From: Gymnothorax reevesii
Lineage: Eukaryota > Chordata > Actinopteri > Anguilliformes > Muraenidae
Length of the DNA: 64,000 bases
Direction: 5' to 3'
NCBI GenBank assembly: GCA_029721435.1
Contig: CM056576.1
Coordinates: 74,851,876-74,915,875 of the forward strand
A program made the translations under genes and the position numbers. Below the pieces are notes generated by a model. It saw nothing but the letters and a program-made list of their open reading frames with translations. It searched no databases and had not been told where the DNA came from. Below are positions 32,201-44,340 of this stretch, piece by piece; position 1 is the stretch's first letter, and each line of letters starts with the position of its first letter.

Positions 32201-35200
32201 TGCTAGGCGGTTGCTATGGTGTTCTGGGTGGTTGCTAGGCGGTTGCTATGGTGTTCTAAGTGGTTTTTAGGGTGTTGCTAGGCAGTTGCTATGGCGTTCT
32301 GGGTGGTTGCTAGGCGGTTGCTATGGTGTTCTAAGTGGTTGCTAGGGCGTTGCAAGGCAGTTGCAATGGTGTTCTGGGTGGTTGCTAGGTGGTTGCTATG
32401 GTGTTCTTGGTGGTTGCTAGGGCGTAGCTAGGCGGTTGCTATGGTGTTCTGGGTGGTTTCTAGGGCGTTGCTAGGTGGTTGCTATGGTGTTCTGGGTGGT
32501 TGCTAGGCGGTTGCTAGGCCGTTGCTATGGTGTTCTGGGTGGTTGCTATCGTGTTCTGGGTGGTTGCTAGGGCGTTGCTAGGCAGTTGCTATGGTGTTCT
32601 GGGTGGTTGCTAGGGCGTTGCTAGGTGGTTGCTATGGTGTTCTGGGTGGTTGCTAGGGCGTTTCTAGGCAGTTGCTATGGTGTTCTGGCTGGTTGCTAGG
32701 CAATTGCTATGGTGTTCTGGGTGGTTAATAGGGCGTTGCAAGGCGGTTGCTATGGTGTTCTGGGGGTTGCTAGGGCATTGCTAGGTGGTTGCTATGGTGT
32801 TCTGGGTGGTTGCTAGGGTGTTGCTAGGCAGTTGCTATGGTGTTCTGGGTGGTTGCTAGGGCGTTGCTATGGTGTTCTGGGTGGTTGCTAGGGCATTGCT
32901 AGGCAGTTACTATGGTGTTCTGGGTGGTTGCTAGGCAGTTGCTATGGTGTTTTGGGTGGTTGCTAAGGCGTTGCTTGGCAGTTGGTATGGTGTTCTGGGT
33001 GGTTGCTAGGGCGTTGCTAGGCAGTTGCAATGGTGTTCTGGGTGGTTGCTAGGGTGTTGCTAGGCAGTTGCTATGGTGTTCTGGGTGCTTGCTAGGGCGT
33101 TGCTAGGCAGTTGGTATGGGGTTCTGTGTGGGTGCTAGGGGGTTGCTATGGTGTTTTCGGTGGTTGCTAGGGAGGTGCGAAGAGGTGGCTATGGTGTTCT
33201 TGGTGGTTGGTAGGGCGTTGCTAGGTAGGTGCTATGGTGATCTGGGTGGTTGCTAGGGCGTTGCTAGGTGGTTGCTATGGTGCTCTGTGTGTTTGCTAGG
33301 TGGTTGCTATGGTGTTCTGGGTGGTTGCTCGGGGGCTGCCAGGCGGTTCGTATGGTGTTCTGGGTGGTTGTTAGGCAGTTGCTTTGGTGTTCTGGGTCTT
33401 TGCTAGGGCGTTGTTAGGCGATTGCTATGGTGTTTTGGGTGGTTGCTAGGCAGTTGTTACGGTGTTCTAGGTGGTGGATAGGGCATAGCTAGTCAGTTGC
33501 TATGGTGTTCTGGGTGGATGCAAGGGCGTTGCTAAGCGGTTGTTATGTTGTTCTGGGTGGTTCCTAGGGCATTGCAAGGCAGTTGCTATGGTGTTCTGGG
33601 TGGTTGTAGGGTGTTGCTAGGCAGTTACTATGGTGTTCTGGGTGGTTGCTAGGGCATTGCTAGGCGGTTGCTAAGGTATTGTAGGTGGTTGCTAGGTGGT
33701 TGCTATGGTGTTCTGGGTGGTTGCTCGGGCGTTGCCAGGCGGTTGCTATGGTGTTCTGGGTGGTTGCTAGGCAGTTGGTATGGTGTTCTGGGTGGTTGCG
33801 CGGGCGTTGCCAGGCGGTTGCTATGGTGTTGTGGGTGGTTGCTAGGGCGTTGCTATGGTGTTCTGGGTGGTTGCTAGGGCGTTGCTTGGCAGTTGCTATG
33901 GTGTTCTGGGTGGTTGATAGGGCATTGCTAGGGGGTTGTAATGGTATTCTGGGAGGTTGCTAGGCGGTTGCTATGGTGTTCTGGGTGGTTGCTAGGGCGT
34001 TGCTAGGCGGTTGCTAAGGTGTTCTGGGTGGTTGCTAGGCGGTTGCTGTGGTGTTCTGGGTGGTTGCTAGGCGGTTGCTATGGTGTTCTAAGTGGTTGCT
34101 AGGCGGTTGCTATGGTGTTCTTAGTGGTTGCTAGGGCGTTGCTAGGCAGTTGCTATGGTGTTCTGGGTGGTTGCTAGGGCGGTGCTAGGCTGTTGCTATG
34201 GTGTTCTGGGTGGTTGCTAGGTGGTTGCTATGGTGTTCTGCGTGGTTGCTAGGCAGTTGCTATGGTGTTCTGGGTGGTTGCTAGGGCGTAGCTAGGCGGT
34301 TGCTATGGTGTTCTGGGTGGTTGCTAGGCAGTTGCTATGGTGTTCTGGGTGGCTGCTAGGGCGTTGCTAGGCAGTTGGTATGGTGTTCTGGGTGGTTGCT
34401 AGGGCGTTGCTAGGCAGTTGCTATGGTGTTCTGGGTGGTTGCTAGGCAGTTGCTATGGTGTTCTGGGTGGCTGCTAGGGCGTTGCTAGGCAGTTGGTATG
34501 GTGTTCTGGGTGGTTGCTAGGGCGTTGCTAGGCAGTTGCTATGGTGTTCTGGGTGGTTGCTAGGGCATTGCTAAGCGGTTGCTATGGTGTTCTGGGTGGT
34601 TGCTAGGGCGTTGCTAGGCAGTTGCTATGGTGATCTGGGTGGTTGCTAGGGCATTGCTAGGCGGTTGCTATGGTGTTCTGGGTGGTTGCTAGGTGGTTGC
34701 TATGGTGTTCTGGGTGGTTGCTCGGGCGTTGCCAGGCGGTTGCTATGGTGTTCTGGGTGGTTGCTAGGCAGTTGCTATGGTGTTCTGGGTCGGTGCTAGG
34801 GCGTTGCTAGGCGACTGCTACGGTGGTTTGGGTGGGTGCTAGGGCGTTACTATGGTGTTGTGGGGGGTGGCTAGGGCGTTGCTTGGCAGTTGCTATGGTG
34901 TTCTGGGTGGTTGCTAGGGCATTGCTAGGCGGTTGTTATGGTGTTCTGGGTGGTTGCTAGGCGGTTGCTATGGTGTTCAAAGTGGTTGCTAGGCGGTTGC
35001 TATGGTGTTCTAAGTGGTTGCTAGGGCATTGCTAGGCAGTTGCTATGGTGTTCTGGGTGGTTGTTAGGGCGTTGCTAGGCAGTTGCTATGGTGTTCTGGG
35101 AGGTTAGCAGGCGTTTGCTATGGTGTTCTAAGTGGTTGCTAGGGCGTTGCTAGGCGGTTGCTTTGGTGTTCTGGGTGGTTGCTAGGCAGTTGCTATGGTG

Positions 35201-35240
35201 TTCTGGGTGATTGCTAGGGCGTTGCTAGGCAGTTGCTATG
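29230..35240 (+). repeat. 6.03-kb tandem duplication, copy 2
   Basis: Second copy of the block above. The variant GGTTAGCAGGCG near the end of each copy (29091 and 35104) places the copy junctions near 29.2 and 35.2 kb. Internal offset changes are small and indel-like. Confidence 0.88.
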
Positions 35241-35569
35241 GTGTTCTGGGTGGTTGCTAGGGCGTTGCTAGGTGGTTGCTATGGTGTTCTGGGTGGTTGC
35301 TAGGGCGTTGCTAGGGAGTTGCTATGGTGTTTTGGGTGGTTGCTAGGGCGTTTTTACGCGGTTGCTATGGTGTTCTGGGTGGTTGCTAGGTGGTTGCTAT
35401 GGTGTTCTGGGTGGTTGCTAGGGCATTGCTAGGCAGTTGCCATTTGGTTCTGGGTGGTTGCTAGGGCGTTGCTTTGGTGTTCTGGGTGGTTGCTAGGGCG
35501 TGGCAAGGCAGTTGCTATGGTGTTCTGGGTGGTTGCTACGGCACTGCTAGGTGGTTGCTATGGTGTTGT

Positions 35570-38300
35570 GGGTGGTTGCAAGGGGGTTGCTAGGCAGTTG
35601 CTTTGGTGTTTTGGGTGGTTGGTAGGGCGTTTCTAGGCGGTTGCTATGGTGTTCTGGGTGGTTGCTAGGTGGTTGCTATGGTGTTCTGGGTGGTTGCTAG
35701 GGCGTTGGTAGGCAGTTGCCATGGTGTTCTGGGTGGTTGCTAGGGCGTTGCTAGGTGGTTGCTATGTTGTTCTGGCTGGTTGCTAGGGTGTTGCTAGGCG
35801 GTTGCTATGGTGTTCTGGGTGGTTTTTAGGGCGTTGCTAGGCAGTTGCTATGGTGTTCTGGGTGGTTGCTAGGGCGTTGCTATGGTGTTCTGGGTGGTTG
35901 TTAGGGCGTTGCTAGGCAGTTGCTATGGTGTTCTGGGTGGTTGCTAGGGCATTGCTAGGTGGTTGCTATGGTGTTCTGGGTGGTTGCTAGGGCGTTGCTA
36001 GGCGGTTGCTATGGTGTTTTGGGTGGTTGCTAGGGCATTTCTAGGCGGTTGCTATGGTGTTCTGGGTGGTTGCTAGGTGGTTGCTATGGTGTTCTGGGTG
36101 GTTGCTAGGGCGTTGCTAGGCAGTTGCCATGGTGTTCTGGGTGGTTGCTAGGGCGTTGCTAGGTGGTTGCTATGGTGTTTTGGGTGGTTGCTAGGCAATT
36201 GCTATGGTGTTCTAGGTGGTTAATAGGGCGTTGCAAGGCGGTTGCTATGGTGATCTGGGGGTTGCTAGGGCATTGCTAGGTGGTTGCTATGTTGTTCTGG
36301 CTGGTTGCTAGGGTGTTGCTAGGCGGTTGCTATGGTGTTCTGGGTGGTTTCTAGGGCTGCTAGGCAGTTGCTATGGTGTTCTGGGTGGTTGCTAGGGCGT
36401 AGCTAGGCGGTTGCTATGGTGTTCTGGGTGGTTGCTAGGGCGTAGCTAGGCGGTTGCTATGGTATTCTGGGTGGTTGCTAGGGCGTTGCTATGGTGTTCT
36501 GGGTGGTTGCTAGGTGGTTGCTATGGTGTTCTGGGTGGTTGCTCGGGCGTTGCCAGGCGGTTGCTATGGTGTTCTGGGTGGTGGCTAGGGCGTTGCTATG
36601 GTGTTCTGGGTGGTTGCTAGGGCGTTGCTTGGCAGTTGCTATGGTGTTCTGGGTGGTTGATAGGGCATTGCTAGGGGGTTGTAATGGTATTCTGGGTGGT
36701 TGCTAGGCGGTTGCTATGGTGTTCTGGGTGGTTGCTAGGGCGTTGCTAGGAGGTTGCTAAGGTGTTCTGGGTGGTTGCTAGGCGGTTGCTATGGTGTTCT
36801 GGGTGGTTGCTAGGCGGTTGCTATGGTGTTCGAAGTGGTTGCTAGGCGGTTGCTATGGTGTTCTAAGTGGTTGCTAGGGCGTTGCTAGGCAGTTGCTATG
36901 GTGTTCTGGGTGGTTGCGAAGCGGTTGCTATGGTGTTCTGTGTGGTTGCCAGGGCGTTGCTAGGCAGTTGCTATGGTGTTCTAGGTGGTTGTTAGGGCGT
37001 TGCTAGGCCGTTGCTATGGTGTTGTGGGTGGTTGCTAGGGCGTTGCTAGGCAGTTGCTATGGTGTTTTGGGTGGTTGCTAGGGCGTTTCTAGGCGGTTGC
37101 TATGGTGTTCTGGGTGGTTGCTAGGTGGTTGCTATGGTGTTCTGGGTGGTTGCTAGGGCGTTGGTAGGCAGTTGCCATGGTGTTTTGGGTGGTTGCTAGG
37201 GCGTTGCTAGGTGGTTGCTATGTTGTTCTGGCTGGTTGCTAGGGTGTTGCTAGGCGGTTGCTATGGTGTTCTTGGTGGTTGTTAGGGCGTTGCTAGGCAG
37301 TTGCTATGGTGTTCTGGGTGGTTGGTAGGGCGTTGCTATGGTGTTGGCGGTGGTTGATAGGGCGGTGCTAGGCAGTTGCTATGGCGTTCTGGGTGGTTGC
37401 TAGGGCATTGCTAGGTGGTTGCTATGGTGTTCTAAGTGGTTGCTAGGGCGTTGCTGGGTGGTTGCTATGGTGTTTTGGGTGGTTGCTAGGGCGTTTCTAG
37501 GCGGTTGCTATGGTGTTCTGGGTGGTTGCTAGGTGGTTGCTATGGTGTTCTGGGTGGTTGCTAGGGCGTTGCTAGGCAGTTGCCATGGTGTTCTGAGTGG
37601 TTGCTAGGGCGTTGCTAGGTGGTTGCTATGGTGTTTTGGGTGGTTGTTAGGCAATTGCTATGGTGTTCTGGGTGGTTAATAGGGCGTTGCAAGGCGGTTG
37701 CTATGGTGATCTGGGGGTTGCTAGGGCATTGCTAGGTGGTTGCTATGTTGTTCTGGCTGGTTGCTAGGGTGTTGCTAGGCGGTTGCTATGGTGTTCTGGG
37801 TGGTTTCTAGGGCTGCTAGGCAGTTGCTATGGTGTTCTGGGTGGTTGCTAGGGCGTAGCTAGGCGGTTGCTATGGTGTTCTGGGTGGTTGCTAGGGCGTA
37901 GCTAGGCGGTTGCTATGGTGTTCTGGGTGGTTGCTAGGGCATTGCTAGGGGGTTGTAATGGTATTCTGGGTGGTTGCTAGGCGGTTGCTATGGTGTTCTG
38001 GGTGGTTGCTAGGGCGTTGCTAGGAGGTTGCTAAGGTGTTCTGGGTGGTTGCTAGGCGGTTGCTATGGTGTTCTGGGTGGTTGCTAAGCGGTTGCTATGG
38101 TGTTCTAAGTGGTTGCTAGGCGGTTGCTATGGTGTTCTAAGTGGTTGCTAGGGCGTTCCTAGGCAGTTGCTATGGTGTCCTGGGTGGTTGCTAAGCGGTT
38201 GCTATGGTGTTCTGGGTGGTTGCCAGGGCGTTGCTAGGCAGTTGCTTTGGTGTTCTAGGTGGTTGTTAGGGCGTTGCTAGGCCGTTGCTATGGTGTTCTG
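35570..38300 (+). repeat. 1,456-bp tandem duplication with a 182-bp deletion
   Basis: TTGGTAGGC (35705 and 37161), GGTTAATAG (36221 and 37677) and the odd junction TTTCTAGGGCTGC (36348 and 37804) all repeat at exactly 1,456 bp. After that the offset falls to 1,274 (ATTGCTAGGG at 36667 and 37941, TAGGCCG at 37004 and 38278), so the second copy lost 182 bp between about 37.83 and 37.94 kb. Confidence 0.85.
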
Positions 38301-41300
38301 GGTGGTTGCAAGGCGGTTGCTATGGTGTTCTAAGTGGTTGCTAGGGCGGTGCTAGGCAGTTGCTATGGTGTTCTGGGTGGTTGCTAGGTGGTTGCTATGG
38401 TGTTCTGCGTGGTTGCTAGGGCAGAGCTAGGCGGTTGCTAAGGTGTTCTGGGTGGTTGCTAGGGCATTGCTAGGTGGTTGCTATGGTGTTCTAGGTGGTT
38501 GCTAGGCGGTTGCTAGGCCGTTGCTATGGTGTTCTGGGTGTTTGCTAGGTGGTTGCTATGGTGTTCTGGGTGGTTGCTAAGGCGTTTCTAGGCAGTTGCT
38601 ATGGTGTTCTGGCTGGTTGCTAGGCAATTGCTATGATGTTCTGGGTGGTTAATAGGGCGTTGCAAGGCGGTTGCTATGGTGTTCTGGGGGTTGCAAGGGC
38701 ATTGCAAGGTGGTTGCTATGGTGTTCTGGGTGGTTGCTAGGGTGTTGCTAGGCGGTTGCTTTGGTGTTCTGGGTGGTTTCTAGGGCGTTGCTAGGCAGTT
38801 GCTATGGTGTTCTGGGTGGTTGCTAGGGCGTTGCTAGGCGGTTGCTATGGTGTTCTGGGTGGTTGCTAGGCAGGTGCTATGGTGTTCTGGGTGGGTGGTA
38901 GGGCGTAGCTAGGCGGTTGCTATGGTGTTCTCGGTGGTTGCAAGGCAGTTGCTATGGTGTTCTGGGTGGTTGCTAGGGCGTTGCTAGGCAGTTGGTATGG
39001 TGTTCTGGGTGGTTGCTAGGGCGTTGCTATGGTGTTCTGGGTGGTTGCTAGGGCATTGCTCGGCAGTTGCTATGGTGTTCTGGGTGGTTGCTAGGCAGTT
39101 GCTATGGTGTTCAGGGTGGTTGCTAGGGCGTTGCTAGGCAGTTGGTATGGTGTTCTGGGTGGTTGCTAAGGCGTTGCTAGGGAGTTGCTATGGTGGTCTG
39201 GGTGGTTGCTAGGGTGTTGCTAGGCAGTTGCTATGGTGTTCTGGGTGGTTGCTAGGGCGTTCCTAGGCAGTTGCTATGGTGTTCTGGGTGGTTGCTAGGC
39301 GGTTGCTATGGTGTTTTGGGTGGTTGCTGGGGCGTTGCTAAGCGGTTGCTATGGTGTTCTGCGTGGTTGCTAAGGCGTTGCTAGGCAGTTGCTATGGTGT
39401 TCTGGGTGGTTGCTAGGGCGTTGCTAGGCAGTTGCTATGGTGTTCTGGGTGGTTGCTAGGGCGTTGCTAGGCAGTTGCTATGGTGTTCTGGGAGGTTGCC
39501 AGGCGGTTGCTATGGTGTTCTAAGTGGTTGCTAGGGCGTTGCTAGGCGGTTGGTATGGTGTTTTGGCTGGTTGCTAGGGCGTTGCTATGGTGTTCTGGGT
39601 GGTTGCTAGGGCGTTGCTAGGCAGTTGGTATGGTGTTCTGGGTGGGTGCTAGGGCGGTGCTAGGCAGTTGCTATGGTGTTCTGGGAGGTTGCCGGGCGGG
39701 TGCTATGGTGCTCTAAGTGGTTGCTAGGGCGTTGCTAGGCGGTTGCTATGGTGTTCTGCGTGGTTGCTAGGGCGTTGCTATGGTGTTCTGGGTGGTTGCT
39801 AGGGCGTTGCTAGGCAGTTGCTATGGTGTTCTGGGTGGTTGCTAGGGCATTGCTAGGTGGTTGCTATGGTGTTCTGTTTGGTTGCTAGGGCGTTGCTAGG
39901 CAGTTGCTATGGTGTTTTGGGTGGTTGCTAGGGCGTTTCTAGGCGGTTGCTATGGTGTTCTGGGTGGTTGCTAGGTGGGTGCTAGGGTGTTCTGGGTGGT
40001 TGGTAGGGCGTTGCTAGGCAGTTGCCATGGTGTTCTGGGTGGTTGCTAGGGCGTTGCTAGGTGGTTGCTATGGTGTTTTGGGTGGTTGCTAGGCAATTGC
40101 TATGGTGTTCTGGGTGGTTAATAGGGCGTTGCAAGGCGGTTGCTATGGTGATCTGGGGGTTGCTAGGGCATTGCTAGGTGGTTGCTATGTTGTGCTGGCT
40201 GGTTGCTAGGGTGTTGCTAGGCGGTTGCTATGGTGTTCTGGGTGGTTTCTAGGGCGTTGCTAGGCAGTTGCTATGGTGTTCTGGGTGGTTGCTAGGGCGT
40301 AGCTAGGCGGTTGCTATGGTGTTCTGGGTGGTTGCTAGGGCGTTGCTATGGTGTTCTGGGTGGTTGCCAGGTGGTTGCTATGGTGTTCTAGGTGGTTGCT
40401 CGGGCGTTGCCAGGCGGTTGCTATGGTGTTCTGGGGGGTTGCTAGGGCGTTGCTATGGTGTTCTGGGTGGTTGCTAGGGCGTTGCTTGGAGTTTGCTTTG
40501 GTGTTCTGGTTGGTTGATAGGGCATTGCTAGGGGGTTGTAATGGTATTCTGGGTGGTTGCTAGGCGGTTGCTATGGTGTTCTGGGTGGTTGCTAGGGCGT
40601 TGCTAGGCAGTGGCTAAGGTGTTGTGGGTGGTTCCTAGGGGGTTGCTATGGTGTTGTGGGTGGTTGCTAGGGGGTTGCTATGGTGTTCTAAGTGGTTGCT
40701 AGGCGGTTGCTATGGTGTTCTAAGTGGTTGCTAGGGCGTTGCTAGGCAGTTGCTATGGTGTTCTGGGTGGTTGCGAAACGGTTGCTATGGTGTTCTGGGT
40801 GGTTGCCAGGGCGTTGCTAGGCAGTTGCTATGGTGTTCTAGGTGGTTGTTAGGGCGTTGCTAGGCAGTTGCTATGGTGTTCTGGGTGGTTGCTAGGCGGT
40901 TGCTATGGTGTTCTAAGTGGTTGCTAGGGCGGTGCTAGGCAGTTGCTATGGTGTTCTGGGTGGTTGCTAGGTGGTTGCTATGGTGGTCTGCGTGGGTGCT
41001 AGGGCGTAGCTAGGCGGTTGCTATGGTGTTCTGGGTGGTTGCTAGGGCATTGCTAGGTGGTTGCTATGGTGTTCTAGGTGGTTGCTAGGCGGTTGCTAGG
41101 CCGTTGCTATGGTGTTCTGGGTGGTTGCTAGGTGGTTGGTATGGGGGTCTGGGTGGTTGCTAGGGCGTTGCTAGGCAGTTGCATTGGTGTTCTGGGTGGT
41201 TGCTAGGGCGTTGCTAGGTGGTTGCTATGGTGTTCTGGGTGGTTGCTAGGGCGTTTCTAGGCAGTTACTATGGTGTTCTGGCTGGTTGCTAGGCAATTGC

Positions 41301-44300
41301 TATGATGTTCTGGGTGGTCAATATGGCGTTGCAAGGCGGTTGCTATGGTGTTCTGGGGGTTGCAAGGGCATTGCTAGGTGGTTGTTATGGTGTTCTGGGT
41401 GGTTGCTAGGGCGTTGCTAGGCGGTTGCTATGGTGTTCTGGGTGGTTGCTAGGCAGTTGCTATGGTGTTCTGGGTGGTTGCTAGGGCGTTGGTAGGCGGT
41501 TGCTATGGTGTTCTGGGTGGTTGCTAGGGCGTTGCTAGGCGGTTGCTATGGTGTTCTGGGTGGTTGCTAGGCAGTTGCTATGGTGTTCTGGGTGGTTGCT
41601 AGGGCGTAGCTAGGCGGTTGCTATGGTGTACTGGGTGGTTGCTAGGCAGTTGGTATGGTGTTTTGGGTGGTTGCTAGGGCGTTGCTAGGCAGTTGCTCTG
41701 ATGTTCTGGGTGGTTGCTAGGGCAATGCTAGGCAGTTGCTATGGTGTTTTAGGTGGTTGCTAGGGTGTCACTAGGCAGTTGCTATGGTGTTCTGGGTGGT
41801 TGCTAGGGCGTAGGTAGGCGGTTCTTTATGGTGTTCTGGGTGGTTGCTAGGCAGTTGCTATGGTGTTCTGGGTGGTTGCTAGGGCGTTGCTAGGCAGTTG
41901 GTATGGTGTTCTGGGTGGTTGCTAGGGCGTTGCTACGCAGTTGCTATGGTGTTCTGGGTGGTTGCTAGGGTGTTGCTAGGCAGTTGCTATGGTGTTCTGG
42001 GTGTTTGCTAGGGCGTTGCTAGGCAGTTGCTATGGTGTTCTGGGTGGTTGATAGGCGGTTGCTATGGTGTTTTGGGTGGTTGCTAGGGCGTTGCTAAGCG
42101 GTTGCTATGGTGTTCTGGGTGGTTGCTAGGGCGTTGCTAGGCAGTTGCTATGGTGATCTGGGTGGTTGCTAGGGCATTGCTGGGCGGTTGCTGTGGTGTT
42201 CTGGGTCGTTGCTAGGTGGTTGCTTTGGTGTTCTGGGTGGTTGCTCGGGCGTTGCCAGGCGGTTGCTATGGTGTTCTGGGTGGTTGCTAGGCAGTTGCTA
42301 TGGTGTTCTGGGTCGTTGCTAGGGCGTTGCTAGGCGATTGCTATGGTGTTTTGGGTGGTTGCTAGGGCGTTGCTATGGTGTTCTGGGTGGTTGCTAGGGC
42401 GTTGCTTGGCAGTTGCTATGGTGTTCTGGGTGGTTGCTAGGGCATTGCTAGGCGGTTGTTATGGTGTTCTGGGTGGTTGCTAGGCGGTTGCTATGGTGTT
42501 CTAAGTGGTTGCTAGGCGGTTGCTATGGGGTTCTAAGTGGTTGCTAGGGCATTGCTAGGCAGTTGCTATGGTGTTCTGGGTGGTTGTTATGGCGTAGCTA
42601 GGCAGTTGCTATGGTGTTCTGGGAGGTTGGCAGGCGTTTGCTATGGTGTTCTAAGTGGTTGCTAGGGTGTTGTTAGGCGGTTGCTATGGTGTTTTGGGTG
42701 GTTGCTAGGGCGTTGCTATGGTGTTCTAAGTGGTTGCTAGGGCATTGCTAGGCAGTTGCTATGGTGTTCTGGGTGGTTGCTAGGCGGTTGCTATGGTGTT
42801 CTAAGTGGTAGCTAGGGCATTGCTAGGCGGTTGCTATGTGTTCTGTGTGGTTGCTAGGCAGTTGCTATGGTGTGCTAAGTGGTTGCTAGGCGGTTGCTAT
42901 GGTGTTCTAAGTGGTTGCTAGGGCATTGCTAGGCAGTTGCTATGGTGTTCTGGGTGGTTGTTAGGGCGTTGCTAGGCAGTTGCTATGGTGTTCTGGGAGG
43001 TTAGCAGGCGTTTGCTATGGTGTTCTAAGTGGTTCCAAGGGCGTTGCTAGGCGGTTGCTATGGTGTTCTGGGTGGTTGCTAGGGCGTTGCTATGGTGTTC
43101 TGGGTGGTTGCTAGGGCGTTGCTACGCAGTTGCTATGGTGTTCTGGGTGGTTGCTAGGGCGTTGCTAGGTGGTTGCTATGGTGTTCTGGGTGGTTGCTAG
43201 GGCGTTGCTAGGCAGTTGCTATGGTGTTTTGGGTGGTTGCTAGGGCGTTTCTTCGCGGTTGCTGTGGTGTTCTGGGTGGTTGCTAGGTGGTTGCTATGGT
43301 GTTCTGGGTGGTTGCTAGGGCATTGCTAGGCAGTTGCCATTGTGTTCTGGATGGTTGCTAGGGCGTTGCTAGGTGGTTGCTATGGTGTTTTGGGTGGTTG
43401 CTAGGGCGTTTCTAGGCAGTTGCTATGGTGTTCTGGCTGGTTGCTAGGCAATTGCTATGGTGTTCTGGGTGGTTAATAGGGCGTTGCAAGGCGGTTGCTA
43501 TGGTGTTCTGGGGGTTGGTAGGGCATTGCTAGGTGGTTGCTATGTTGTTCTGGCTGGTTGCTAGGGTGTTGCTTGGTGGTTGCTATGGTGTTCTGGGTGG
43601 TTTCAAGGGCGTTGCTAGGCAGTTGCTATGGTGTTCTGGGTGCTTGCTAGGGCGTTGCTAGGCAGTTGCTATGGTGTTCTAGGTGGTTGTTAGGGCGTTG
43701 CTAGGCAGTTGCTATGGTGTTCTAGGTGGTTGCTAGGCGGTTGCTATGGTGTTCTAAGTGGTTGCTAGGGCGTTGCTAGGCAGTTGGTATGGTGTTCTGG
43801 GTGGTTGCTAGGTGGTTGCTATGGTGTTCTGCGTGGTTGCTAGGGCGTAGCTAGGCGGTTGCTATGGTGTTCTGGGTGGTTGCTAGGGCATTGCTAGGTG
43901 GTTGCTAGGCGGTTGCTAGGCCTTTGCTATGGTGTTCAGGGTGGTTGCTAGGTGGTTGCTATGGTGTTCTGGGTGGTTGGTAGGGCGTTGCTAGGGAGTT
44001 GTATTGGTGTGGTGGGTGGTTGCTAGGGCGTTGCTGGGTGGTTGCTATGGTGTTCTGGGTGGTTGCTAGGGCGTTTCTAGGCAGTTGCTATGGTGTTCTG
44101 GCTGGTTGCTAGGCAATTGCTATGTTGTTCTGGGTGGTTAATAGGGCGTTGCAAGGCGGTTGCTATGGTGTTCTGGGGGTTGCGAGGGCATTGCTAGGTG
44201 GTTGCTATGGTGTTCTGGGTGGTTGCTAGGGTGTTGCTAGGCGGTTGCTTTGGTGTTCTGGGTGGTTTCTGGGGCGTTGCTAGGCAGTTGCTATGGTGTT

Positions 44301-44340
44301 CTGGGTGGTTGCTAGGGCGTTGCTAGGTGGTTGCTATGGT

